Shown here: piece by piece, positions 24,159 through 32,134 of the stretch
Numbering within the stretch: position 1 is the first letter of the stretch
Layout of the letters: the number at the start of each line of letters is the position of its first letter
NCBI RefSeq assembly: GCF_009765355.1
Contig: NZ_VTHK01000018.1
Coordinates: forward strand, 119,955-183,914
Origin: Amycolatopsis anabasis
GTDB lineage: Bacteria > Actinomycetota > Actinomycetes > Mycobacteriales > Pseudonocardiaceae
DNA length: 63,960 nucleotides
Direction of reading: 5' to 3'
Made by a program: the position numbers and the translations under genes
The notes under the pieces: generated by a model
Told to the model about the DNA's origin: nothing
Database searches by the model: none
What the model saw: the letters and a program-made list of their open reading frames with translations, nothing else

Positions 24159-25949
24159 ATGACCACTTCGGACGTATCGCCCGCTGCGACCAGCCGCATC
24201 CGCACGCCGTCGCGGCCCGCCCCCGACGGCCAGGCCGCCTGGAACCCCCAGCGCGGCACCTCGATGCCGGTGCACCGCTACCGCCCCTGGTACCAGCTCG
24301 TCGAGAACATCGAACTGCCCGACCGCACCTGGCCGGACCGCCGCATCGAGCGCGCGCCGCTGTGGTGCGCGGTCGACCTGCGCGACGGCAACCAGGCCCT
24401 GATCGACCCGATGTCCCCGGCCCGCAAGCGCAAGTTCTTCGACCTGCTGGTGCGGATGGGGTACAAGGAGATCGAGGTCGGCTTCCCGGCCGCGAGCCAG
24501 ACCGACTTCGACTTCGTCCGCGAGATCATCGACGAGGGCGCGATCCCGGACGACGTGCACATCCAGGTGCTGACCCAGTGCCGCCCCGAGCTGATCGAAC
24601 GCACGTTCCAGGCGCTGGAGGGCGCCCCGCGCGCGATCGTGCACATCTACAACTCGACCTCGATCCTGCAGCGCCGGGTGGTGTTCCGCGAGGAGCGCGA
24701 GGGGATCAAGAAGATCGCCCTGCAGGCCGCCGACCTGGTGGTCGAGTACGCCGCGAAGTACTCCGACACCGACTTCCGCTTCCAGTACTCGCCGGAGTCC
24801 TACACCGGCACCGAGTTGAGCTACGCCGCCGAGGTGTGCAACGCGGTCACCGACATCTGGCAGCCGACCCCGGACCGCCCGGTGATCCTGAACCTCCCGG
24901 CCACGGTCGAGATGGCCACCTCGAACGTGTACGCGGATTCCATCGAATGGATGAACCGGAACCTGGAGCGCCGGGACGGGGTGATCCTGTCGCTGCACCC
25001 GCACAACGACCGCGGCACCGGGGTCGCCGCCGCCGAACTGGGCTACCAGGCGGGTGCGGACCGGATCGAGGGCTGCCTGTTCGGCAACGGCGAGCGCACC
25101 GGGAACGTCGACCTGGTCGCGCTGGGCATGAACCTGTACAGCCAGGGCATCGACCCGCAGATCGACTTCTCGGACATGGACGAGATCAAGCGGACCGTCG
25201 AGTACTGCAACCAGCTGCCGGTGCACGAGCGCAGCCCGTGGGGCGGGGACCTGGTGTTCACCGCGTTCTCGGGCAGCCACCAGGACGCGATCAACAAGGG
25301 CCTGGACGCGCTGCAGCGCGAGGCGGACAAAGCCGGGGTGCCGATTTCCGAGTACCCGTGGGAGGTGCCGTACCTGCCGATCGACCCGAAGGACGTCGGC
25401 CGGAACTACGAGGCCGTGATCCGGGTGAACTCGCAGTCCGGCAAGGGCGGCGTGGCCTACATCATGAAGAGCGAGCACCAGCTCGACCTGCCGCGGCGCC
25501 TGCAGATCGAGTTCTCGCAGGTCATCCAGCGGCACACGGACACCGCGGGCGGCGAGGTCGACCCGGCGACCATGTGGAACGCGTTCGCCGCGGAGTACCT
25601 GGAGCCGCGGGTCCCGCTGGAGCTGGTGCGCCAGCACGTGACCGACAACGGCGGCGGCGAGTACGCGATCGCCGCGACGGTCCGGGTGGACGGCGACGAG
25701 CACGACATCACCGGCACCGGCAACGGGCCGATCGCCTCGTTCTTCGACGCACTGTCCACTGTGGGCTTCGACTTGCGGCTCCTGGACTACAGCGAGCACA
25801 CGCTCACCCCGGGCGACGACGCGAAGGCGGCCTCGTACATCGAGTGCGCCATCGGCGACCGGGTGTTCTGGGGCATCGGCATCGACCCGTCGATCGTGAC
25901 GGCGTCCCTGCGCGCGGTGGTGTCCGCGGTGAACCGCTCGCACCGGTAG
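24159..25949 (+). CDS. leuA: 2-isopropylmalate synthase
   Basis: Condenses acetyl-CoA with 2-oxoisovalerate, the first committed step to leucine. It has 596 residues, the actinobacterial (LeuA type 2) form. The TIM-barrel catalytic domain opens with VDLRDGNQALIDPMSP and has the metal HxH in SLHPHNDRGTGVA plus DRIEGCLFGNGERTGNVDLV. The C-terminal third is the leucine-sensing regulatory domain. ATG 24159 is preceded by GGAG in GCAGGAGACC, somewhat far. A leader peptide with attenuator precedes it, and a very strong hairpin follows 7 bases after the stop. Confidence 0.97.
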   Translation: MTTSDVSPAATSRIRTPSRPAPDGQAAWNPQRGTSMPVHRYRPWYQLVENIELPDRTWPDRRIERAPLWCAVDLRDGNQALIDPMSPARKRKFFDLLVRMGYKEIEVGFPAASQTDFDFVREIIDEGAIPDDVHIQVLTQCRPELIERTFQALEGAPRAIVHIYNSTSILQRRVVFREEREGIKKIALQAADLVVEYAAKYSDTDFRFQYSPESYTGTELSYAAEVCNAVTDIWQPTPDRPVILNLPATVEMATSNVYADSIEWMNRNLERRDGVILSLHPHNDRGTGVAAAELGYQAGADRIEGCLFGNGERTGNVDLVALGMNLYSQGIDPQIDFSDMDEIKRTVEYCNQLPVHERSPWGGDLVFTAFSGSHQDAINKGLDALQREADKAGVPISEYPWEVPYLPIDPKDVGRNYEAVIRVNSQSGKGGVAYIMKSEHQLDLPRRLQIEFSQVIQRHTDTAGGEVDPATMWNAFAAEYLEPRVPLELVRQHVTDNGGGEYAIAATVRVDGDEHDITGTGNGPIASFFDALSTVGFDLRLLDYSEHTLTPGDDAKAASYIECAIGDRVFWGIGIDPSIVTASLRAVVSAVNRSHR

Positions 25950-25956
25950 TCGTGTC

Positions 25957-25999
25957 CCGCTCGCATACCGCGCGGGCAGAACGCGCGGTATGCGAGCGG
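25957..25999 (+). terminator. leuA terminator
   Basis: Perfect 18-base arms, 25957-25974 and 25982-25999 (containing CTCGCATACCGCGCG), with a 7-base loop. This is the longest perfect hairpin noted in the window. Confidence 0.9.
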
Positions 26000-26031
26000 A
26001 CGACTCCGCGCGAATCCCCTTTCCGGTCGAC

Positions 26032-26115
26032 GAAATCCACGCTCGGGCAAGCGAATTGCACGTTCGCGCAAGCGAAATACACATTCGGGCACGCGAACCG
26101 CACCTCCACGCACGG
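26032..26115 (-). repeat. 21-base tandem array F1a (four units, minus orientation)
   Basis: Four consecutive 21-base units start at 26032, 26053, 26074 and 26095. The pattern is GAAtTGCACgTTCGggCAaGC. The reverse complement matches the units of the neighbouring array at 26175, so the two arrays face each other. The period of exactly seven codons gives a repeating seven-residue reading on the minus strand, but no gene is supported. Confidence 0.85.
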
Positions 26116-26174
26116 ATCCCGGGGGGCGGCCCACGCCCCCGAGCCTCAGCTCAGGCCCGGAAGCTGCCTCCGGT

Positions 26175-26237
26175 GTGCAATTCGCCTACCCGAACGTGCA
26201 ACTCGCTTACCTGAGTGTTGAACTCGCGGGCTGGCTT
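26175..26237 (+). repeat. 21-base tandem array F1b (three units, plus orientation)
   Basis: Units at 26175, 26196 and 26217, pattern GTGCAAYTCGCYTACC followed by YGAR. Related arrays are at 44947-45072 and 63852-63914. The 59 bases between F1a and F1b are GC-rich with no gene. The whole interval 25950-26328 therefore holds the leuA terminator, this inverted pair of arrays and the promoter of the XRE gene. Confidence 0.85.
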
Positions 26238-26328
26238 GGTTTCGGGGTGGAGAACACGCGCATCCTTTGCGGTGAAGGTCCGCGCGGTGACTCCACCCCG
26301 CCGACCCGCCGCTCTACCGTGGCGTGTC

Positions 26329-27231
26329 ATGAGGACCACACCGTTCGAGTCGACCGCGCGAGGCCGCGAAATCGGCTACTTCTTGAGACAACTGCGCGAG
26401 ACGACGACCGACCTGTCCACCATCAAGATGGCCGACAAGCTCGCCTGGCCGAAGAGCAAGCTGTCCAGGGTGGAGCTGGGAAAGTTCCGAACGTCCGATG
26501 TGGACGTTGCGACCTACTTGGCCTCCTTCGGGCAAGTGGTCCGCGAGGATTTCAAACGAATGCTGCAACTCGCCCGCGAGCCCGAAACCGACTACTGGGT
26601 TCGCCCGCACAGGCCGGATATGCCGCAGGAGTTGCGATCGCTGATCGTGGCGGAGACCACCGCCAGCTCGATCGCCAGCTACCACCCGCTGACCGTGCCG
26701 GGGCTCTTGCAGACCGAGCAGTACATGCGGGAACTCTTCAAATGGAGCACGAAGTTCTCGCCAGAAGAGATCGAACTGCGAGTGCAAGCAAGGCTTGCCC
26801 GGCAAAAGTTGTTGCGCGGGCTGCATGGGCCGGAATGCACCTTCTTCATCCACGAGCGCGCACTCAACATGGTGGTGGGCAGTCCTGGTCTGATGAATGA
26901 GCAGCTTCTCCATCTGGTATTCGCGGATTCGCTGCCGCGCTGCTCCATTCGAGTGGTTCTGGATGAGGCTGGGCCCATGGGTGCGCTGGGCCCGATGTTC
27001 GGCTATATGAGGTATGCCGAGCATCCACCGGCTGTATACACGGAAACCCATGTCGCGACGCTGTTCTTGGAGAAGCGCGAGGATCTCGCCTCCTACCGCG
27101 AGGTTCTGGCGGTGCTCGCTCGGTATGCCCTGAAAGAGGCACAATCGCGGGGGTGGATTGCTCACCGAGCAAGCACCTTCGATCGAGTGGAGGCCTCGAC
27201 CCTATGCCCACCCGCGAACGGACCGGACTGA
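26329..27231 (+). CDS. XRE-family regulator with DUF5753 domain
   Basis: Protein of 300 residues. The helix-turn-helix at about 12-70 (LRQLRETTTDLSTIKMADKLAWPKSKLSRVELGK) is followed by the DUF5753 sensor-like domain (IASYHPLTVPGLLQTEQYMREL, RQKLLRGLHGPECTFFIHERAL). Such proteins pair with small DUF397 proteins in Actinobacteria, and the next gene is one, overlapping by 28 bases. GC content is visibly lower than in the neighbours, suggesting transfer or weak codon selection. No ribosome binding site precedes the ATG, so the transcript may be leaderless. Confidence 0.92.
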   Translation: MRTTPFESTARGREIGYFLRQLRETTTDLSTIKMADKLAWPKSKLSRVELGKFRTSDVDVATYLASFGQVVREDFKRMLQLAREPETDYWVRPHRPDMPQELRSLIVAETTASSIASYHPLTVPGLLQTEQYMRELFKWSTKFSPEEIELRVQARLARQKLLRGLHGPECTFFIHERALNMVVGSPGLMNEQLLHLVFADSLPRCSIRVVLDEAGPMGALGPMFGYMRYAEHPPAVYTETHVATLFLEKREDLASYREVLAVLARYALKEAQSRGWIAHRASTFDRVEASTLCPPANGPD

Positions 27232-27449
27232 CCTGGCACAAGAGCAGCTACAGCGACAACCCCAACGGCGACTGCGTCGAAGTGGGCTGGCGCAAGAGCA
27301 CCTACAGCATCAATCCCAACGGGGATTGTGTCGAGGTCACCGCCATCGCGGATGCGGTGGCGGTGCGGGATTCGAAGGATCCGGCGGGTGGGTGGTTAGA
27401 GATCGAACCGAGTGCGTGGGGAGTGTTCGTCAGTCGCATGAAGGGGTGA
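27204..27449 (+). CDS. DUF397 protein with internal duplication
   Basis: Protein of 81 residues, partner of the overlapping XRE regulator. DUF397 proteins normally have one W.KSSYS....CVEV block, followed by VAVRDSKDP and a final W..F. Here the block occurs twice in tandem: TWHKSSYSDNPNGDCVEV then GWRKSTYSINPNGDCVEV, and then the normal VAVRDSKDPAGG and SAWGVFV. The family is thought to act as a partner or antagonist of the XRE protein, as with WhiJ-type systems. The 3' end overlaps the convergent LysR gene by 20 bases. Confidence 0.92.
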   Translation: MPTRERTGLTWHKSSYSDNPNGDCVEVGWRKSTYSINPNGDCVEVTAIADAVAVRDSKDPAGGWLEIEPSAWGVFVSRMKG

Positions 27450-28338
27450 CCGCGGCGGCTTCCGCCTGAAGGGCCGCCAATACCGTCGCCACGGCGGGGC
27501 GGGCAGAGGAGCCGGTGCGGAGCACCGCTTCCACATGCCTCGCGGCGCGGATTCCGGCGAGGGGGCGGCGGACCAGCAGGTCCGCGTTCTTGATCGCGTA
27601 GCGCGGGAGCAGCGCGATGCCGTGGCCGTGGGCGACCAGGGCCTCGATGATCCGGAAATCATTGATCCGGTGCACCACCTGCGGGCGCACGCCGGTGCGA
27701 ATGGCCAGCGAGCGCAGCACGTCGTCCACCGGGAAGCCGACGTCGACGCCGATCCAGCGTTCGCTGGCGAGTTCGGTGAGGTCGATGCGGTCGTGGTCGG
27801 CCAGGTGGTGACCCGGCGGCAGGGCGACATCGAGGGGTTCGCGCAGCAGGTGCACGACTTCCAGGCGATCGGCGGGGAACGGTTCCGCGTGCTCGTCGCG
27901 GTGGGTGACCACCACGTCGAAATCCGCGACCAGGCCGGGGACCTCCGGCGGGGTCATGTCGATATCCCGGATGTCCACCTCGAGTTCGCCGAATTCGGCC
28001 AGGCGGGCGAGCAGGCCGGGGAGCAGCATCAACGCGCCGGACGGAAATATGGCCACGCGGACGCGGCCCTTCGGTGCGCTGCGGTAAGTGTCCAATTCGG
28101 ACTCCGCACGTTCGAGGGCGGCGAGGACCTCGTCGGCGCGGACGACCAGTGCACGACCGGCATCCGTGAGCCGCAGGCCGCGGCCCGCGGGTTCGGTGAG
28201 CTGGAGGCCGACCTCCGCCTGCAGCGCGCGCAACTGCTGGGACACCGCCGACGGCGTGCAGTGCAGGGCCTGGGCCGCGGCGGTGACGCTGCCGCGGTCG
28301 GCGAACTCGCGCAGGGTGCGCAGCCGTCCGATGTCCAC
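27430..28338 (-). CDS. LysR-family transcriptional regulator
   Basis: Regulator of 302 residues. The N-terminal winged helix-turn-helix is textbook: LREFADRGSVTAAAQALHCTPSAVSQQLRALQAEVGLQL. The C-terminal co-inducer domain follows a linker with RVRVAIFPSGALMLLPGLL. It starts with GTG. It is divergent from the EamA transporter gene with 86 bases between starts, the usual layout for a LysR activator and its target. Effector unknown, possibly the substrate of that transporter. Confidence 0.93.
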   Translation of the reverse strand: MDIGRLRTLREFADRGSVTAAAQALHCTPSAVSQQLRALQAEVGLQLTEPAGRGLRLTDAGRALVVRADEVLAALERAESELDTYRSAPKGRVRVAIFPSGALMLLPGLLARLAEFGELEVDIRDIDMTPPEVPGLVADFDVVVTHRDEHAEPFPADRLEVVHLLREPLDVALPPGHHLADHDRIDLTELASERWIGVDVGFPVDDVLRSLAIRTGVRPQVVHRINDFRIIEALVAHGHGIALLPRYAIKNADLLVRRPLAGIRAARHVEAVLRTGSSARPAVATVLAALQAEAAAVTPSCD

Positions 28339-28424
28339 CCGACCATCCTATGTGAAGCTCAGCTACAAGATCCTTGCAGGTTTTCTCGCTGGTCCTTCAC
28401 GATCGACTCCCCCAGAGTGGAGGC

Positions 28425-29447
28425 ATGCCCACCCGCGATCGCCTGCTGGCCGTGCTCGTCGCCGTCCTCTGGGGCTGCAACTTCCTCGCCATCCACGCGA
28501 TGCTCGGGCAGTTCCCGCCGCTGTTCGCCGCCGCACTGCGGTTCGCGGTGATCGCGATCCCGACCATCCTCTTCGTGCCGTGGCCGGGGGTGAAGATCCG
28601 CTGGCTGATCGGGTACGGGCTCGGGTTCGGCACGCTCCAGTTCGCGTTCCTGTTCATCGCGCTGGACAACGGCATGCCGACCGGGCTCGCTTCGCTCGTG
28701 CTCCAGGCATCCGCGCCGTTCACCGTGCTGCTCGGCGCGGTGCTGCTGAAGGAAAGGGTCTCACCGCGACAGCTCGTCGGCATCCTGCTCGCGGTCGGCG
28801 GGATGGCGGTCATCGCCTGGCAGCAGGCCGACCACGCGGCCCTGCTTCCCGTGGTGCTCACCCTGCTCGGCGCGCTGAGCTGGGCGGTCGGCAACCTCAG
28901 CTCGCGGCAGGCGAAACCGGCGAACGCGCTGCACTTCACGCTCTGGATGTCGGTGGTGCCGCCGCTGCCGATGTTCGCGCTGTCGCTGGTGGTCGAAGGA
29001 CCGGCGGCGCAGTGGCACTCCTTGTATACAATCGGTATGCAGCAGGGATGGATCGGGATCGCCGGGCTGGTCTACGTGGTGCTGATCGGGACGATCGCCG
29101 GATCCGGGATCTGGACGACCCTGATGAACCGCAACCCGGCCGGGGTCGTGGCGCCGTTCTCCTTGCTGGTGCCGGTGGTCGGGATGTCGACCGCGTACCT
29201 GTTCCTGGACGAGCGGCCGACGCTGATCGAAATCCTCGCCGGGCTGGTCGTGGTCGGCGGCGTCCTCCTGGGCTCGCTTCAGCGGCGGGCTTCGGCGGTT
29301 TCCCCGGCGGCGGGCTCGTCCTCGTCCTCGCGGGGAGCCATGCGCTTCTTGACCACGAGGGTGACCACCAAACCCACGGCCACGGCGACGAGCAAGCCGA
29401 TCCAGGAGAACCGGGACAACCACTTCTCGGCCACCACGCCGAGGTAG
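28425..29447 (+). CDS. EamA-family (DMT superfamily) transporter
   Basis: Integral membrane protein of 340 residues with ten helices as two EamA repeats (for example LLAVLVAVLWGCNFLAIHAML and LLGALSWAVGNLSSRQA). These proteins usually export amino acids or metabolites. ATG 28425 begins directly before helix 1. The recognisable domain ends near residue 285 (GVLLGSLQRR). The remaining 55 residues are low-complexity and polar, produced by reading antisense through the 3' end of the convergent DedA gene. TTGTATACAA lies within the coding sequence. Likely controlled by the divergent LysR. Confidence 0.9.
   Translation: MPTRDRLLAVLVAVLWGCNFLAIHAMLGQFPPLFAAALRFAVIAIPTILFVPWPGVKIRWLIGYGLGFGTLQFAFLFIALDNGMPTGLASLVLQASAPFTVLLGAVLLKERVSPRQLVGILLAVGGMAVIAWQQADHAALLPVVLTLLGALSWAVGNLSSRQAKPANALHFTLWMSVVPPLPMFALSLVVEGPAAQWHSLYTIGMQQGWIGIAGLVYVVLIGTIAGSGIWTTLMNRNPAGVVAPFSLLVPVVGMSTAYLFLDERPTLIEILAGLVVVGGVLLGSLQRRASAVSPAAGSSSSSRGAMRFLTTRVTTKPTATATSKPIQENRDNHFSATTPR
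29022..29040 (+). repeat. TTGTATACAANNNGTATRC motif, site 2
   Basis: Exact match to the consensus (TTGTATACAA, TCG, GTATGC) inside the EamA gene, same orientation and reading phase as site 1 (codons TTG TAT ACA). Confidence 0.75.
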
Positions 29448-29929
29448 TACACGGCCGCCGTGGTGCCGCCCGCCCAGACGATCCCGCCGAGCGCGTTGGC
29501 GACCAGGAACCGGCCGTACGGCATGTGCAGGGATCCCGCGAGCGGACCCGCGAGAATGCGCAGCAACGCGATGAACCGGCCGAAGAACACCGCCCATACC
29601 CCGCGTTTTTCGAACAGCGCGCGGGCCTTGCCGATATGTTTCGGGCCGAAATGTTTGGGGAATTTCCGGCCCGCCCAGGCGAACAGCCGATGGCCGCCCT
29701 TGCGGCCGATGAGGTACCCGATGCTGTCGCCGACAATGGCGCCGCCGCTGGCGCAGATCCCGATCCACAGCGGGCTCAGGCCACCGTGCTGGGAGGCCAG
29801 CAAAGCGGCGCTGACCAGCACGATCTCACCGGGCAGCGGGATGCCGAGGCTTTCGCACCCGATCACCAGGCCCACGATGAGATACACCGAGAGTGGCGGA
29901 ATCGTTTCCAGCCATTGGTCGATGTGCAA
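29279..29929 (-). CDS. DedA-family membrane protein
   Basis: Protein of 216 residues from a TTG start (MHIDQWLETIPPLSVYLIVGL is the usual DedA N-terminus). The family signature is present: ESLGIPLPGEIVL, IGYLIGRKGGHRLF, then FFGRFIALLRILAGPLAG, with the conserved Glu and Arg residues needed for function in DedA proteins. These are linked to membrane homeostasis and undecaprenyl/phospholipid flipping. The C-terminal tail is acidic (EDEDEPAAGETAEARR). Its 3' end overlaps the convergent EamA gene by 169 bases. Confidence 0.92.
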   Translation of the reverse strand: MHIDQWLETIPPLSVYLIVGLVIGCESLGIPLPGEIVLVSAALLASQHGGLSPLWIGICASGGAIVGDSIGYLIGRKGGHRLFAWAGRKFPKHFGPKHIGKARALFEKRGVWAVFFGRFIALLRILAGPLAGSLHMPYGRFLVANALGGIVWAGGTTAAVYYLGVVAEKWLSRFSWIGLLVAVAVGLVVTLVVKKRMAPREDEDEPAAGETAEARR

Positions 29930-30017
29930 TTCCTGCCCCTTGCTGCGCCGTTGTCCCCGATGTCCGGTTTATTGAAGTTACCGGCTTTGTCGCAGGGTAT
30001 CGCAGGAAAGGGCGGGC

Positions 30018-30659
30018 TCAGCTAACCGAGGCGAGTGCGCTGCTGACCGGAATTTCGCCGGTGACCACGTCGAATCCGCGGTTCTCGGTACGCGGTTCGT
30101 GCAGCGAGGCGGCCAGCACCGCGGCCACGTCCGGGCGGGGCACGCGGCCGGGTTCGAGGTGCCCGGCGATGCGGACGCGGCCGGTCGGCGGCTCGTCGGT
30201 CAGGGTGCCGGGGCGCACCAGCGTCCAGATCAGGCTGGACCGCTGGAGCGCGATGTCGGAGACCTGCTTCGCCAGCAGGATCGACCGGACCAGCCGGTCG
30301 CCCTGGTCCGGAGCGTCGGCGAACTGCGCGGAGAGCTGGACGAACCGGGGCACGCCCGCGCGCTCGGCTGCCTCGACGGCGGCGATCGAACCGTCGCGGT
30401 CAACCAGGTTCACCGCGGACGGATCGGGATCGGCCGCGCCCGCTGTGTTGATCACCGCGTCAGCGCCGGTGAACGCCTCGAGCAGCGCGTCGGCGCCCGA
30501 GGCCAGGTCCGCGAGCACCGGCGTCGCGCCGAAGCGGGCGACCTCCGCGCCGCGGTCGCGGCTGCGCAACCCGGCACGCACGGTATGCCCGTGGCGCATC
30601 AGCAGGCGGACGACGTGAATCCCGGTGCGCCCCGAAGCGCCGAGCACGGTGACCAGCAT
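30018..30659 (-). CDS. NAD(P)-binding NmrA-like/SDR-atypical protein
   Basis: Protein of 213 residues with an N-terminal dinucleotide-binding loop, VTVLGASGRTGIHVVRLL, and the NmrA/YwnB-style arrangement VINTAGAADPDPS, then VPRFVQLSAQFADAP. The catalytic Tyr-x-x-x-Lys of classical SDRs is not seen; SILLAKQVSD supplies only the Lys, as in atypical members. It may be a redox sensor or a small oxidoreductase. The start ATG is 346 bases from the ABC-transporter genes, with repeats in between. Confidence 0.85.
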   Translation of the reverse strand: MLVTVLGASGRTGIHVVRLLMRHGHTVRAGLRSRDRGAEVARFGATPVLADLASGADALLEAFTGADAVINTAGAADPDPSAVNLVDRDGSIAAVEAAERAGVPRFVQLSAQFADAPDQGDRLVRSILLAKQVSDIALQRSSLIWTLVRPGTLTDEPPTGRVRIAGHLEPGRVPRPDVAAVLAASLHEPRTENRGFDVVTGEIPVSSALASVS

Positions 30660-30774
30660 GCGCGTCTCCCCCGCCAGCCAGTGGCGGAGCCCCTGCGCAC
30701 CGCCGACCCGCCTCGATCCTGCCGTGTCGGCGGCCCGCGCGCACCTGCCGACCGGCGGAAACCACGCCGTCGGG

Positions 30775-30864
30775 GTCGTGAGTGTTCAGGCCGGTCAAGT
30801 AAGGGAACCAAGTGCTGGGTCGTGAGTGTTCCAGCCGGTTAGAACCGGTCCAAACACTCACGAC
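30775..30864. repeat. Family C palindrome, half copy plus full copy
   Basis: A half copy (30775-30798, GTCGTGAGTGTTCAGG...) is followed by AAGGGAACC and then a full palindromic copy (30819-30864, GTCGTGAGTG...CACTCACGAC). The 30660-31006 interval holds nothing else except repeat B1. Confidence 0.85.
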
Positions 30865-30913
30865 CCCCAACACCCGGCCACCTCACCGGAGTCCCGCGAA
30901 GCCAGCCTGGCCC

Positions 30914-30987
30914 CCGGAAATGTCGGTGCCACGCGCTACCGTTGAATCAAGGGGTCCCCCTAGCCGCATGAACGGACCGTTCGTGCG
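30914..30987 (+). repeat. Dispersed repeat family B, copy 1
   Basis: A 74-base element running from CCGGAAATGTCGGT through AATCAAGGGGTCCCCC to CATGAACGGACCGTTC. Its reverse complement recurs with few changes at 48013-48086. It lies 19 bases beyond the stop of the last ABC-transporter gene. Confidence 0.9.
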
Positions 30988-31006
30988 GAGGGCGTTGGTG
31001 CGGGGG

Positions 31007-32134
31007 TCAGCTTTCCAGCAGTTCCTCCACCGAGGACGCGCCCGCGGGCACGGCGTCCAGGTCGAGGCCGCCGTCGGCCGCGACCAGTTCCGCGGTGACC
31101 TCGTGCGGTTTGATCAGGCCGTCCCGGATCTGCTCCGCGTAGTGGCACGCCACCCGGTGCCCGGAGCCGATCTCGCGCAGCGCGGGCCGCTCGTCGTCGC
31201 ACCGGGTCTCCTGCCGCCACGGGCAGCGGGTGTGGAACCGGCAACCGCTCGGCGGCCGGGCCGGGGAGGGCAGGTCCCCGGCGAGCAGGATCTGCTCGCG
31301 CGAGTCCTCGACCTCCGGGTCCGGCACCGGGATCGCCGAAAGCAGCGCGCGGGTGTACGGGTGCAGCGGCTCCTCGTAGAGGGTGTCCGAATCGGCTTCC
31401 TCGACCATCGAGCCCAGGTACATCACGCCGATCCGGTCCGAGATGTGCCGCACCACGGCCAGGTCGTGCGCGATGACCAGGTAGGTCAGCCCGAACTCGT
31501 CCTGCAGTTCCTCGAGCAGGTTGATCACCTGGGCCTGCACCGACACGTCCAGCGCGGACACCGGTTCGTCGGCCACGATCAGATCCGGTTCGACCGCGAG
31601 CGCGCGGGCGATCCCGATCCGCTGGCGCTGGCCGCCGGAGAACTCGTGCGGATACTTCCGCAGCACGGTTTCCGGCAGGCCGACCGCGGAAAGCAACTCG
31701 TTGAGCCGTTTCCGGGTCTGCTCCTTGTTCAGGTCCAGGCCGTGCGCCCGCATGCCCTCGACCAGAATGGACTCCACCGACTGGCGCGGGTCCAAACTGG
31801 ACAGCGGATCCTGGAACACCATCTGCATGCGGCGGCGCATCCGGCGCAGTTCCTCGCCTTTCAGCGTGGACAGGTCGATGCCGTCGAACACGACCCGCCC
31901 GCCGGTCGGCTCGACCAGCCGCAGCAGGCCCCGGCCCAGCGTGGTCTTGCCGCAGCCGGATTCGCCGACCAGGCCGTAGGTCTCGCCGCGCCGGATCTCC
32001 AGGTCCACCCCGTCGACCGCGTAGACGTGGCCGACGGTCCGGTCCAGGATGATCCCGCGCTTGATCGGGAAGTGCACCTTGATGTCCTCGACGGACACCA
32101 GCACGTCCTTTGTGGACTTCTGTTCCTCGGTCAC
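31007..32134 (-). CDS. Peptide ABC transporter ATP-binding protein (DppF/OppF type)
   Basis: ATPase of 375 residues, last gene of a five-gene peptide uptake operon. Walker A is GESGCGKTT, the signature is FSGGQRQRIGIARAL, and Walker B is LIVADEPVSALD. The C-terminal oligopeptide-transporter domain with its Cys motif (GCRFHTRCPWRQETRCDDERP) is typical of DppF/OppF and in homologues binds an iron-sulfur cluster. The start is GTG 32134, overlapping the upstream ATPase stop as GTGA. Confidence 0.95.
   Translation of the reverse strand: MTEEQKSTKDVLVSVEDIKVHFPIKRGIILDRTVGHVYAVDGVDLEIRRGETYGLVGESGCGKTTLGRGLLRLVEPTGGRVVFDGIDLSTLKGEELRRMRRRMQMVFQDPLSSLDPRQSVESILVEGMRAHGLDLNKEQTRKRLNELLSAVGLPETVLRKYPHEFSGGQRQRIGIARALAVEPDLIVADEPVSALDVSVQAQVINLLEELQDEFGLTYLVIAHDLAVVRHISDRIGVMYLGSMVEEADSDTLYEEPLHPYTRALLSAIPVPDPEVEDSREQILLAGDLPSPARPPSGCRFHTRCPWRQETRCDDERPALREIGSGHRVACHYAEQIRDGLIKPHEVTAELVAADGGLDLDAVPAGASSVEELLES

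Noticed and set aside
26116..26174. Attachment site or small RNA between the inverted 21-base arrays
   Set aside because: GC-rich sequence without a promoter, a duplicated end or an integrase nearby.
25950..26328. Possible CRISPR array because of regular repeats
   Set aside because: Units are contiguous 21-base repeats without unique spacers and there are no cas genes.
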